Shown: one piece after another, positions 1-7,227 of the stretch
How positions within the stretch are numbered: the stretch's first letter is position 1
Layout: each line of letters begins with the position of its first letter
Source of the DNA: RBG-16-66-20 sp040752005
GTDB lineage: Bacteria > Pseudomonadota > Gammaproteobacteria > Burkholderiales > SG8-39
Assembly (NCBI GenBank): GCA_040752005.1
Contig: JBFMFX010000016.1
Span: forward strand, 28,311-92,310
DNA length: 64,000 bases
Reading direction: 5' to 3'
The notes under the pieces: model-generated
What the model saw: the letters and a program-made list of their open reading frames with translations, nothing else
Database searches by the model: none
Told to the model about the DNA's origin: nothing
Made by a program: the position numbers and the translations under genes

Positions 1-1
1 C

Positions 2-169
2 AACATCCTCTGGCAGATCGAGGCGTGCCGCGCGCTCGGCCTTCCCTACCTCTATCTCGGCTACTGGATCCGCGAAAGCCCCAAGATGACCTACAAGTCG
101 CGCTTCCGGCCCATCGAGGGCTTCGTCGGCGGCCTCTGGCGCAGGCTCGAGACCGAAGAGCTCGCCTGA
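2..169 (+). CDS. bpt: Aspartate/glutamate leucyltransferase, C-terminal end (partial)
   Basis: Only the last 55 residues are in the window; the 5' end lies upstream. The visible part contains YLYLGYWIRESPKMTYKSR followed by FRPIEGF, the conserved end of the bacterial leucyl/phenylalanyl-tRNA protein transferases of the Bpt/Ate family. These enzymes attach leucine from Leu-tRNA to proteins with N-terminal Asp or Glu and so feed them into the N-end rule degradation pathway in the cytoplasm. The stop codon at 167-169 lies 12 nt before pyrD on the same strand, so the two are probably co-transcribed, an arrangement frequent in betaproteobacteria. The catalytic N-terminal half cannot be inspected. 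Confidence 0.85.
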   Translation, partial: NILWQIEACRALGLPYLYLGYWIRESPKMTYKSRFRPIEGFVGGLWRRLETEELA

Positions 170-181
170 GCCGCCGGCGCC

Positions 182-1195
182 ATGCTCTACGCGCTGGCGC
201 GGCCGCTGCTCTTCGCCCTGGAGCCGGAGACCGCGCATGCGCTTGCGCTCGGTCTCGCCGATGCGCCGCTGCGGCTCGGGCTGCTGCGATTGCGCCGGCC
301 ACCGGATCGCCCGGTGCGGGCGATGGGCCTGGAATTCCGCAACCCGGTCGGGCTCGCCGCCGGCCTGGACAAGGACGCCCTGCACGTGGATGCACTCGCC
401 GCGCTCGGTTTCGGGTTTGTCGAGCTGGGGGGCGTGACGCCGCGGCCGCAGCCGGGAAACCCGAAGCCGCGCCTGTTTCGCATCCCTCGGGCCAATGCGC
501 TCATCAACCGCATGGGGCTGAACAGCGCCGGCGTCGAGGCGTTCGTCGAAAACCTGCGGCGGGCGCGCCGCGACACGGTGATCGGAGTCAACATCGGCAA
601 GAACCGCGACACGCCGAATGAGCGTGCCGCCGAGGACTATGAGCGCTGTCTGGAAGCGCTCTATCCGTACGTCCACTACGTTTCCATCAATGTTTCCTCT
701 CCCAACACCCCCGGCCTGCGCGATTTGCAGTCGCCGCAGGCGCTCGCGGCGCTGCTTGCCCGCCTGTGCGCGGCGCGCGAGCGGCTGCGCGAGCGGCACG
801 GCCGCGACGTGAAGCTGTTGCCGAAGATCGCGCCCGATTTCGACGCCGAAGCCGTGCGCGCGATCGCCGACGTCGTGCGGCGCGCGGGCATGGACGGGGT
901 GATCGCCACCAACACCACCGTGTCGCGCGAGGGCGTCGAGGGACTGCCGCACGCCGAGGAGCCGGGCGGCCTCTCGGGCGCGCCCCTGCGCCCGCGGGCG
1001 CTCGCCGTGCTGCGCGAGCTGGTGGCGAGCCTCGGCGGCGAGCTTCCGGTGATCGGCGTGGGCGGGATCATGAGCGGAGCGGACGCCGCCGAGCGCTTCG
1101 CGGCCGGCGCGACGCTGGTGCAGCTCTACACCGGGCTCGTGTATCGAGGACCGGCCCTGATCCGCGAATGCGTGGTGGCGTACCCCGCGAGATGA
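182..1195 (+). CDS. pyrD: Dihydroorotate dehydrogenase (quinone), class 2
   Basis: A 337-residue protein of the usual class 2 PyrD length. It oxidises dihydroorotate to orotate in de novo pyrimidine synthesis and passes electrons from FMN to membrane quinone. The N-terminal helical part (LYALARPLLFALEPETAHAL) that docks on the inner membrane is present, which marks class 2. Catalytic-site motif NVSSPNTPGLRDLQ contains the class 2 active-site serine. The phosphate-binding end of the FMN barrel, GVGGIMSGADAAERFAAGA, and the loop TNTTVSREGV are intact. It sits between bpt and the ferredoxin gene. carA and carB, for the first pathway step, are at the other end of this window. Confidence 0.96.
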   Translation: MLYALARPLLFALEPETAHALALGLADAPLRLGLLRLRRPPDRPVRAMGLEFRNPVGLAAGLDKDALHVDALAALGFGFVELGGVTPRPQPGNPKPRLFRIPRANALINRMGLNSAGVEAFVENLRRARRDTVIGVNIGKNRDTPNERAAEDYERCLEALYPYVHYVSINVSSPNTPGLRDLQSPQALAALLARLCAARERLRERHGRDVKLLPKIAPDFDAEAVRAIADVVRRAGMDGVIATNTTVSREGVEGLPHAEEPGGLSGAPLRPRALAVLRELVASLGGELPVIGVGGIMSGADAAERFAAGATLVQLYTGLVYRGPALIRECVVAYPAR

Positions 1196-1265
1196 ACGGC
1201 GGCGCGAGCCGCCTTGCGACGGTGCGCGGCAAGACCGCTGCCGCCGCGCGCGATTTCCGTCCGAC

Positions 1266-1628
1266 GTGAAGCGCCCGCGCGTTGCCCTGATTGACGAGGC
1301 TCGCTGCATCGGCTGCGCGCGCTGCATCGCGGCCTGCCCGGTGGACGCGATCGCCGGCGCCGAAGGCTGGATGCACACCGTGATCGCGGCCTACTGTGTC
1401 GGCTGCGAAAAGTGCCTGCCGCCCTGCCCGGTGGACTGCATCGCCATGGTGCCGGCGCCCGCGGGCTACTCCTGGACCGAGGCCGACGCGCGCGGCGCGA
1501 AGCTGCGCCACGCGCTGCGCCGGCGGCGGCAGGCCGAGGCCGAGGCGAAGCTGCACACGCCGGACCCGGCCCGCCGGCGCGCCGTGCTTGCCGCGGCGCT
1601 CGAGCGCGCACGAGCGAAGCGCCGATGA
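1266..1628 (+). CDS. RnfB/RsxB-like ferredoxin with two [4Fe-4S] sites
   Basis: A 120-residue protein starting with GTG. Residues about 14-60 hold two typical 4Fe-4S motifs, CIGCARCIAACPVDAI and CVGCEKCLPPCPVDCI, as in the ferredoxin domain of RnfB/RsxB. The membrane anchor and FeS domain at the N-terminus of full RnfB are absent, and no other rnf genes are near, so this is a stand-alone ferredoxin. The C-terminal half (about 65-120) is Arg/Ala-rich and helical with no recognised domain. Its stop overlaps the nth start by 4 nt (ATGA). This suggests translational coupling and possibly a role in supplying electrons to, or maturing, the iron-sulfur protein Nth; that role is inference. The electron donor and acceptor are unknown. 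Confidence 0.85.
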   Translation: MKRPRVALIDEARCIGCARCIAACPVDAIAGAEGWMHTVIAAYCVGCEKCLPPCPVDCIAMVPAPAGYSWTEADARGAKLRHALRRRRQAEAEAKLHTPDPARRRAVLAAALERARAKRR

Positions 1629-2263
1629 GGCCGGAGCAGCGCCGCGCAATCTTCGAGCGGCTGCGCGCAGCGAACCCCGAGCCGCGCTCGGAACTCGTCT
1701 GGCGCACGCCCTACGAGCTCCTCGTCGCGGTGGTCCTTTCGGCGCAGGCGACCGATCGCTCGGTGAACGCGGCGACGCGCACGCTCTTCAGGGTCGCCAA
1801 CACGCCGCAGGCGATGGTCGCGCTCGGCGAGGAAAAGCTCGCCGAGTACATCCGCACCATCGGCCTGTACCGCACCAAGGCGAAAAACATCGTCGCGCTC
1901 TCGCGCCTGCTGATCGAGCGTCACGGCGGCCAGGTGCCGCGCAGCCGCGAGGCGCTGGAGGCGCTGCCCGGGGTCGGAAGAAAGACGGCCAACGTGGTGC
2001 TCAACGTCGCGTTCGGCGAGCCGACGGTCGCGGTGGATACGCACATCTTTCGCGTCGCCAACCGTACCGGCCTTGCCCCCGGCAAGAACCCGCTGGAAGT
2101 GGAAAAAAAACTCCTCAGGGTGACGCCGCCGGAGTTCCTGCGCCATGCGCACCACTGGCTGATCCTGCACGGGCGCTACGTGTGCACCGCGCGCAAGCCC
2201 AAGTGCCCGCAGTGCCCAATCCGCGATCTGTGCGAGTTCAGGGGAAAGACGCGCGATGTTTGA
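1625..2263 (+). CDS. nth: Endonuclease III (DNA glycosylase/AP lyase)
   Basis: A 212-residue protein matching the length of E. coli Nth (211). It removes oxidised pyrimidines from DNA and cleaves the abasic site in base excision repair. The helix-hairpin-helix LPGVGRKTANVV carries the catalytic lysine near residue 120, and VAVDTHIFRV supplies the catalytic aspartate near 138. The C-terminal iron-sulfur cluster loop is an exact C-x6-C-x2-C-x5-C (in CTARKPKCPQCPIRDLC). The ATG at 1625 was chosen because it overlaps the ferredoxin stop as ATGA and begins the family-typical N-terminus; the open frame extends upstream to 1412 but the extra part is not Nth-like. Its stop overlaps the next gene by 8 nt. 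Confidence 0.96.
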   Translation: MRPEQRRAIFERLRAANPEPRSELVWRTPYELLVAVVLSAQATDRSVNAATRTLFRVANTPQAMVALGEEKLAEYIRTIGLYRTKAKNIVALSRLLIERHGGQVPRSREALEALPGVGRKTANVVLNVAFGEPTVAVDTHIFRVANRTGLAPGKNPLEVEKKLLRVTPPEFLRHAHHWLILHGRYVCTARKPKCPQCPIRDLCEFRGKTRDV

Positions 2264-2687
2264 GCCCAGCCGCGAGCAGGCGCGGGAGTTCTTCTTCGAA
2301 ACCTGGCGCAAGTACCGCGAAGGAGCGCCGCTCGAAGGGCTGGAAGCCGTCGCCCTGCAGGTCATCCTCGCGCACCCGGAGTACCACCGCGTGCTGGAGG
2401 AGCGCGACCGATACGCCGCGCGCGATTGCTTCCCCGAGCTGGGCGAGACCAATCCGTTTCTGCACATGAGCCTGCACCTTGCGCTGGAGGAGCAGCTCTC
2501 GATAGACCAGCCGCCGGGGATCGTCGCGCGCGTCGAGGCGCTCGCCGCGCGCGCCGGCTCCCGCCACGAGGCGCTCCACGAGGCGATCGAATGCCTCGCC
2601 GAGACGATCTGGCGCGCGCAGCGCGACCGCACGCCCCCGGATGCGGCGGCCTACCTGGAGTGCCTGGCGAAAAAGGCTAGCGCTTGA
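2256..2687 (+). CDS. DUF1841 family protein
   Basis: A 143-residue soluble, acidic, largely helical protein with no signal peptide or membrane segment. The opening FEPSREQAREFFFETWRK and the internal NPFLHMSLHLALEEQLSIDQP are hallmarks of the DUF1841 family, found mainly in beta- and gammaproteobacteria and often downstream of nth. The conserved His/Glu/Gln residues in HMSLHLALEEQ look like a possible ligand or active-site set, but no function is established. It overlaps nth by 8 nt, so it is translated from the same transcript. Its 3' end overlaps the convergent cytochrome gene by 11 bp (2677-2687). Confidence 0.85.
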   Translation: MFEPSREQAREFFFETWRKYREGAPLEGLEAVALQVILAHPEYHRVLEERDRYAARDCFPELGETNPFLHMSLHLALEEQLSIDQPPGIVARVEALAARAGSRHEALHEAIECLAETIWRAQRDRTPPDAAAYLECLAKKASA

Positions 2688-3003
2688 CCGTGAGCCCGGA
2701 CTTCTGGCTCGCGAACCAGGCCGCGAGGTCCTCGATGTCCTTTGCGGACAGTGCCGCGGCGAAGCCCTTCATCACCGGGTTGTCGCGCTTGCCGCTCTTG
2801 TAGTCCTTCAGCGCCTTGACCAGGTAATCGTAGTGCTGCCCGGCGAGGATCGGGTTCTCCGGCGCGGTCGGCTTCGCGCCGTCGGCTCCGTGGCAGGCGG
2901 CGCACACCGCTTCCGCCTTCTTCCTGCCGGCTTCCGGATTGCCCGCCGCGTGCGCGGCACCCGCCGCAGCGAGCGCGGCGACGACCACGATCCAGCGCTT
3001 CAT
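2677..3003 (-). CDS. Class I c-type cytochrome (c4-like, second of a pair)
   Basis: A 108-residue monoheme cytochrome with a Sec signal peptide (KRWIVVVAALAAAGAAHA, cleavage about residue 19-20). The heme site CAACH lies near residue 34 and the distal methionine is probably in NPVMKGFAAALS. The mature protein is about 9 kDa and periplasmic. The sequence resembles one half of diheme cytochrome c4, so the pair with the neighbouring gene may do as two proteins what c4 does as one. It probably carries electrons to a terminal oxidase; the partner is unknown. ATG at 3003 overlaps the stop of the upstream cytochrome gene (ATGA), indicating coupled translation. Confidence 0.9.
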   Translation of the reverse strand: MKRWIVVVAALAAAGAAHAAGNPEAGRKKAEAVCAACHGADGAKPTAPENPILAGQHYDYLVKALKDYKSGKRDNPVMKGFAAALSAKDIEDLAAWFASQKSGLTVKR

Positions 3004-3329
3004 TTGCCGCTCCCCGAATAGTAGGCCGCGATCTCGGCGATCTCCTTGTCGCTCAGGCCCGCCGCGATGCCGCGCATGGACGGGTGCCTGCGCTGTCCCG
3101 ACTTGTAGGCGTGCAGCGCCGCCTCGAGGTACTTCGCCGACTGGCCGCCCAGCTTCGGCACGTGATACACCTCCGGATAGGCGGTGCGGTAGCCGGCGAT
3201 GCCGTGGCAGCCCTCGCACATCGCGATCGTGGTGCGCAGCGATTTCGCCTCGGCCGGAGCCGGCGGCTGCGCAAGCGCGGGCGCCGCGGCGCCCAGTGCG
3301 GCCAGAAGGAAAAGTCTCGAAAGGCGCAT
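3000..3329 (-). CDS. Class I c-type cytochrome (c4-like, first of a pair)
   Basis: A 109-residue protein with a signal peptide ending near ALAQ (residue 21), heme motif CEGCH near residue 40 and likely distal Met in HPSMRGIAAGLS. It is paralogous to the gene that follows: both share the arrangement heme site, LGGQ or LAGQ region, AxKxYKSG or ALHAYKSG, and a Met loop with G(I/F)AA(G/A)LS. The two genes overlap by 4 bp and form a bicistronic unit that runs divergently from the MoxR/VWA genes. The product is expected to be a periplasmic electron carrier. The tandem duplication is visible directly in the sequence; the electron partner is not. Confidence 0.9.
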   Translation of the reverse strand: MRLSRLFLLAALGAAAPALAQPPAPAEAKSLRTTIAMCEGCHGIAGYRTAYPEVYHVPKLGGQSAKYLEAALHAYKSGQRRHPSMRGIAAGLSDKEIAEIAAYYSGSGK

Positions 3330-3376
3330 CGTTCTTGTCTTGTTCAGTCGTGGCGGGAAGTTGCGACAACCGCGCG

Positions 3377-3384
3377 ATTATAAT
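3377..3384. promoter_or_regulatory. Shared palindromic -10 element (ATTATAAT) of divergent promoters
   Basis: The 8-bp sequence ATTATAAT is its own reverse complement, so it contains TATAAT on both strands (+: 3379-3384; -: 3382-3377). It is the only AT-rich stretch in the 78-bp gap between the cytochrome pair (-) and the MoxR gene (+). For the + gene it predicts a start point about 3391 and a 17-nt leader containing GAGG 7 nt before ATG 3408. No good -35 hexamer is visible in either direction, which hints at activator dependence. Promoter use is inferred. Confidence 0.5.
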
Positions 3385-3407
3385 GCGATTTTGCCCGAGG
3401 ACGCTCG

Positions 3408-4253
3408 ATGCGCTTCACCGGATCGCCGCACTACGTCGCCACCGAAGACCTGATGCTTGCGGTCAACGCCGCGATCACGCTCGAGCGGCCGCTCCTGGTC
3501 AAGGGCGAGCCCGGCACCGGCAAGACGATGCTCGCCGTCGAGGTGGCGAAGGCGCTCGGCCTGCCGCTGCTGGAGTGGCACATCAAGTCCACCACCAAGG
3601 CGCAGCAGGGTCTGTACGAGTACGACGCGGTGAGCCGCCTGCGCGACTCGCAACTGGGCGATCCACGCGTGCACGACATCCACAACTACATCGTCAAGGG
3701 GATGCTGTGGCACGCGTTCACCTCGGACACGCCGGTGGTGCTGCTCATTGACGAGATTGACAAGGCCGACATCGAGTTCCCGAACGACCTGCTGCGGGAA
3801 CTCGACCGCATGGAGTTCTACGTCTACGAGACGCGCGAGCTGATCAAGGCCAAGCACCGCCCGATCGTCTTCATCACCTCGAACAACGAAAAAGACCTGC
3901 CGGACGCGTTCCTGCGCCGGTGCTTCTTCCACTACATCCGCTTCCCGGACAAGGAGACGATGGAGCGCATCGTCGCGGTGCACTTTCCGAGCCTCAAGAA
4001 GTCGCTGCTGCGCGAAGCGCTGGAGGTGTTCTTCGAACTGCGCGAGGTGCCCGGGCTGAAGAAGAAGCCCTCGACCTCGGAGCTGCTCGACTGGCTCAAG
4101 CTCTTGCTCGCCGAGGACATCCCGCCCGAGGCGCTGCGCGCCAAGGACCGCAAGTCGCTGATCCCGCCGCTGCACGGCGCGCTGCTCAAGAACGAACAGG
4201 ACGTGCACCTGTTCGAGCGGCTCGTCTTCATGACCCGCGCCAAGGGCGCCTGA
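3408..4253 (+). CDS. MoxR-family AAA+ ATPase
   Basis: A 281-residue AAA+ protein. Walker A GEPGTGKT is at residues 33-40, Walker B VVLLIDEID at about 110-118, and the sensor 1 region FITSNNEKDLPDAFLRRC follows. The tail includes LREVPGLKKKPSTSELLDWLKLL, typical of MoxR relatives that travel with von Willebrand factor A proteins. MoxR ATPases act as chaperones that remodel or help insert cofactors into partner enzymes; they need the adjacent VWA protein to engage the target. GAGG at 3397-3400 precedes the ATG. The next gene starts 47 nt downstream beyond a 22-bp palindrome. The client protein is not evident here; the divergent cytochromes are one possibility only by position. Confidence 0.9.
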   Translation: MRFTGSPHYVATEDLMLAVNAAITLERPLLVKGEPGTGKTMLAVEVAKALGLPLLEWHIKSTTKAQQGLYEYDAVSRLRDSQLGDPRVHDIHNYIVKGMLWHAFTSDTPVVLLIDEIDKADIEFPNDLLRELDRMEFYVYETRELIKAKHRPIVFITSNNEKDLPDAFLRRCFFHYIRFPDKETMERIVAVHFPSLKKSLLREALEVFFELREVPGLKKKPSTSELLDWLKLLLAEDIPPEALRAKDRKSLIPPLHGALLKNEQDVHLFERLVFMTRAKGA

Positions 4254-4258
4254 AAGCG

Positions 4259-4280
4259 GGGTCAGACCCGGGTCTGACCC
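4259..4280. repeat. 22-bp perfect palindrome, copy 1
   Basis: The two half-sites GGGTCAGACCC and GGGTCTGACCC form a perfect inverted repeat with no spacer. It lies in the 47-bp gap between the MoxR ATPase and the VWA gene. The same palindrome occurs at 18467-18488 before the peroxiredoxin gene, and both copies are followed by TGAT. It could be a REP-like dispersed element or a protein-binding site; transcribed, it would form an 11-bp GC-rich stem without a U tract. Confidence 0.8.
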
Positions 4281-4300
4281 TGATATGTCGCCGGCTTGCC

Positions 4301-5473
4301 GTGCTGATCGACTTCTTCCTCAGGCTGAAGAGCCACAAGCTCCCGGTCTCGATCAAGGAGTACCTGACGCTCCTTGAGGCGATGGGCAAGGGCGTGATCG
4401 GGCCGTCGGTGACCGACTTCTACTATCTGTCGCGCGCCACGCTGGTCAAGGACGAGGCGAACTACGACAAGTTCGACCGGGCGTTCTCCGAGTTCTGGGA
4501 AGGGGTCGAAGCCATCCCCGGCATCGAGGCGGCGATTCCGCTGGAGTGGTTGCTCAAGCAGGTGGAACTGACCCTCACCGAGGAGGAGAAGAAGCAGATC
4601 CAGGCGCTCGGCGGCTGGGAAAAACTGATGGAAACGCTGAAAAAGCGCCTGGAGGAGCAGAAGGCCCGCCACCAGGGCGGCTCGAAGTGGATCGGCACCG
4701 CCGGCACCTCGCCCTTCGGCGCCTACGGCTACAACCCCGAGGGCGTTCGCATCGGCCAGGAGCGCGGCCGCAACCGCAGCGCCGTCAAGGTCTGGGACGC
4801 GCGCGAGTACCGCAACCTGGACGACTCGGTCGAACTGGGCACGCGCAACATCAAGGTGGCGCTCAGACGCCTGCGCAAGTTCGCGCGCGAGGGCGCGCCC
4901 GACGAGTTCGACCTCGAAGGCACCATCCAGACCACCGCGAAGAAGGCCTATCTCGACATCCAGATGCGCCCGGAACGGCGCAACACCATCAAGGTGCTGA
5001 TGTTCATGGACATCGGCGGCACGATGGACGATCACATCAAGATCGCCGAGGAGCTGTTCTCGGCGGCCAAAAGCGAGTTCAAGCGGCTGGAGTTCTTCTA
5101 CTTCCACAACTGCCTGTATGACTTCGTCTGGCGCGACAACCGGCGCCGGCACTCCGAGCGCACCCGCACCTGGGACATCCTGCACCGGTACGGCCACGAC
5201 TACAAGGTGATCTTCGTCGGCGACGCCACCATGAGCCCGTACGAAATCCTGCAGCCGGGCGGCTCGGTCGAGTACTTCAACGAGGAGCCGGGCGCGGTGT
5301 GGGTGAAGCGCGTCACCGACGTCTATCCGAAATGCGTCTGGCTGAACCCGGAGCCGGAGGAAATCTGGGGCTACCGCCAGTCCATCGGCATCATCCGCGA
5401 GCTGATGAAGGGCCGCATGTATCCGACCACCCTCGCCGGCATCGAGCAGGCGATGAAGGTGCTGGCGAAGTAG
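4301..5473 (+). CDS. VWA-domain protein, CoxE-like partner of MoxR
   Basis: A 390-residue cytoplasmic protein from GTG 4301, preferred because it begins the family-like LIDFFLRLKSHKLPVSIKEYL; the longer open frame from 3920 runs inside the MoxR gene in another frame. Residues 1-125 are helical, with a charged stretch (about 92-125) that could be a coiled coil. Residues about 230-385 are the von Willebrand A fold. The MIDAS motif, normally DxSxS, reads DIGGTM at 237-242, so both serines are replaced while the aspartate remains. Further conserved pieces are FYFHNCLYDFVW and KVIFVGDATMSPYEIL. With MoxR it probably forms a maturation or remodelling complex. The substitution may weaken Mg binding or be normal for this subfamily; I cannot tell without an alignment. 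Confidence 0.88.
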   Translation: MLIDFFLRLKSHKLPVSIKEYLTLLEAMGKGVIGPSVTDFYYLSRATLVKDEANYDKFDRAFSEFWEGVEAIPGIEAAIPLEWLLKQVELTLTEEEKKQIQALGGWEKLMETLKKRLEEQKARHQGGSKWIGTAGTSPFGAYGYNPEGVRIGQERGRNRSAVKVWDAREYRNLDDSVELGTRNIKVALRRLRKFAREGAPDEFDLEGTIQTTAKKAYLDIQMRPERRNTIKVLMFMDIGGTMDDHIKIAEELFSAAKSEFKRLEFFYFHNCLYDFVWRDNRRRHSERTRTWDILHRYGHDYKVIFVGDATMSPYEILQPGGSVEYFNEEPGAVWVKRVTDVYPKCVWLNPEPEEIWGYRQSIGIIRELMKGRMYPTTLAGIEQAMKVLAK

Positions 5474-5493
5474 GCCGTCCCGGGCGCGCGGCC

Positions 5494-5904
5494 TCAGCCG
5501 ATTCTGCCGCGCGCCCAGTCGAGCACGATCGCGAGCCGCGGCGGCAGCAGCTCCTCGGCCTCCTCGAAGCTCACCCAGCGCCATTCGTGGTGCTCCGGGC
5601 GGCCGAGTTCCGGCGAAACGGGCAGCGTGACCCGCTCGGTCGCGGTTTCGGCCAGGAAATAGCGTGCGACCTTGCCGCCCGAATACGGCAGCGTGTCCTG
5701 GTGCGCCTCGCCGAAGCGGAAATCGAGGTCCGTGAGGCCGGTTTCCTCGGCGCACTCGCGCCTGGCGGCCGCAAGCGGCGTCTCGCCCGGTTCGATTTCC
5801 CCTTTCGGAAAGTCCCAATCGCGGTACGCCCGCAGAACGAGCAGGCGCACGCCGTCGGCGGTGCGACGAAAGATCACGGCGCCGGCCGAGCGCGGCTGGG
5901 TCAT
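5494..5904 (-). CDS. Nudix hydrolase (diadenosine tetraphosphatase-like)
   Basis: A 136-residue Nudix protein. The Nudix box fits Gx5Ex7REUxEExGU exactly: G35, E41, R49-E50, E53-E54, G56-L57 within GEIEPGETPLAAARRE and the following CAEETGL. The sequence before the box (RDWDFPKG) and the stretch HHEWRWVSFEEAEELL resemble asymmetric Ap4A hydrolases of the MutT/Nudix group, which clear dinucleoside polyphosphates. It converges with the VWA gene (20 bp between stops) and diverges from the transporter at 5961 (56 bp). Substrate assignment rests on the DFPKG and W-x-x-F/Y pattern and is tentative; a general NTP pyrophosphatase is possible. Confidence 0.85.
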   Translation of the reverse strand: MTQPRSAGAVIFRRTADGVRLLVLRAYRDWDFPKGEIEPGETPLAAARRECAEETGLTDLDFRFGEAHQDTLPYSGGKVARYFLAETATERVTLPVSPELGRPEHHEWRWVSFEEAEELLPPRLAIVLDWARGRIG

Positions 5905-5960
5905 GGCCCATTCTATGCCGCGGCCGGCGGCGGCGCAGGCGCGCCTTAGAATCCGCCGCC

Positions 5961-7199
5961 GTGCCCGAACCGCTCACCGCGACCGTCGTCGCGATCTTCG
6001 CGCTCGTCTACTGCGGGATGTTCCTCGGCGGGCTGCCGTTCTTGCAGCTCGACCGCACCGGCGTTGCGCTGCTCGGCGCGATCGCGCTCGTGGGGCTGGG
6101 CGTACTCACGCCCGAGCAAGCCGCGCGCGCGATCCACCTGCCGACGCTGCTGCTTCTTTTTTCCTTCATGGTGATCTCGGCGCAGATGCGCCTCGGGGGG
6201 TTCTACGGCTGGGTGACGCGGCGCATCGCCGCGCTGCCGGTCACGCCGCCAGTGCTGCTTGCCGCGGTGATCGGCGTCGCCGCGGCGCTCTCGGCGGTGT
6301 TCAGCAACGACGTCGTCTGCCTTGCGGTCGCGCCGGTGCTGATCGACGGCTGCCGCCGCCGCGGCCTCGATCCGGTGCCCTATCTGCTCGGCCTTGCCTG
6401 CGCCGCGAACGTGGGCTCGGCCGCCACCCTGATCGGCAACCCGCAAAACATGCTGATCGGGCAGGTGCTGGGACTGGATTTCGGTGCCTACCTCGCCACC
6501 GCCGCCGTGCCGGTGCTCGCGGGCCTTGCGGCGACCTGGGCGGTGATCGCCTGGCAAGCGCGCGGGCGATGGCGCAGGCCGCTTGCGGCGGCGGGCGCGC
6601 CCGAGCGGCGCGAAGAGGAGCCGGCGCTCGATCGCTGGCAGAGCGCCAAAGGCCTCGCCGTGGCCGCTTCGCTGCTCGCGGTGTTCCTGTTCACCGACTG
6701 GCCGCGCGAGGTGGCGGCGCTCACCGGCGCAGGGCTCCTGCTCATGAGCCGCAAGCTCCACTCGAACAAGATGCTCGGCCTGGTGGACTGGGAGCTGCTG
6801 ATCCTCTTCATCGGCCTGTTCGTCGTGCATCACGCGCTCGAGCGCACCGGACTCACCGCGGCCGCGATCGCGCGCCTTGCCGAGCTGGGCGTGCCGCTCG
6901 GCGAACCGGCGCCGCTCTTCGTCGCCGCGCTGGTGCTCTCGAACGCGGTGTCCAACGTGCCGGCGGTGATGCTGCTCCTGCCGGCGGCGACCGGGCCGCT
7001 CGCCGGGCCGCTGCTCGCGCTGGTGAGCACCTTCGCCGGCAACCTCCTCATCGTCGGCTCGATCGCCAACATGATCGTGCTCGCCGCGGCGGCCCGGCAG
7101 GGCATCCGCGTGGACTGGCGCAGCCACGCCCGCGCCGGCGTGCCGGTGACGGCGGCGACGCTCGTGATCGCCGCCGCCTGGTTCGCCTTGCGCGCGTAG
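5961..7199 (+). CDS. Anion transporter, ArsB/CitM-type (ion transporter superfamily)
   Basis: A 412-residue inner-membrane protein from GTG 5961 with about 10-11 hydrophobic segments arranged as two inverted halves. The key motif NVGSAATLIGNPQNMLIG (about residues 149-166) and its second-half counterpart VLSNAVSNVPAVMLLLP are typical of the ArsB/CitM/SLC13 superfamily, in which paired hairpin loops bind the anion and coupling ion. A hydrophilic linker (about 198-225) separates the halves. The substrate cannot be read from the sequence: citrate, other dicarboxylates, sulfate and arsenite carriers all share these motifs. No ars genes adjoin it. It is followed 28 bp later by another transporter gene on the same strand. 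Confidence 0.8.
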   Translation: MPEPLTATVVAIFALVYCGMFLGGLPFLQLDRTGVALLGAIALVGLGVLTPEQAARAIHLPTLLLLFSFMVISAQMRLGGFYGWVTRRIAALPVTPPVLLAAVIGVAAALSAVFSNDVVCLAVAPVLIDGCRRRGLDPVPYLLGLACAANVGSAATLIGNPQNMLIGQVLGLDFGAYLATAAVPVLAGLAATWAVIAWQARGRWRRPLAAAGAPERREEEPALDRWQSAKGLAVAASLLAVFLFTDWPREVAALTGAGLLLMSRKLHSNKMLGLVDWELLILFIGLFVVHHALERTGLTAAAIARLAELGVPLGEPAPLFVAALVLSNAVSNVPAVMLLLPAATGPLAGPLLALVSTFAGNLLIVGSIANMIVLAAAARQGIRVDWRSHARAGVPVTAATLVIAAAWFALRA

Positions 7200-7227
7200 G
7201 CGCGCCTTCGCCCGCTACACTGCGCCG

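Noticed and set aside
4285..4307. Short frame beginning ATG 4285 after the first palindrome
   Set aside because: It stops after a few codons and is in a different frame from the VWA gene.
5961..7199. Calling the anion transporter ArsB because an arsR/arsI pair exists in the window
   Set aside because: The genes are 45 kb apart, the family motifs are shared by many anion carriers, and no ars gene adjoins the transporter.
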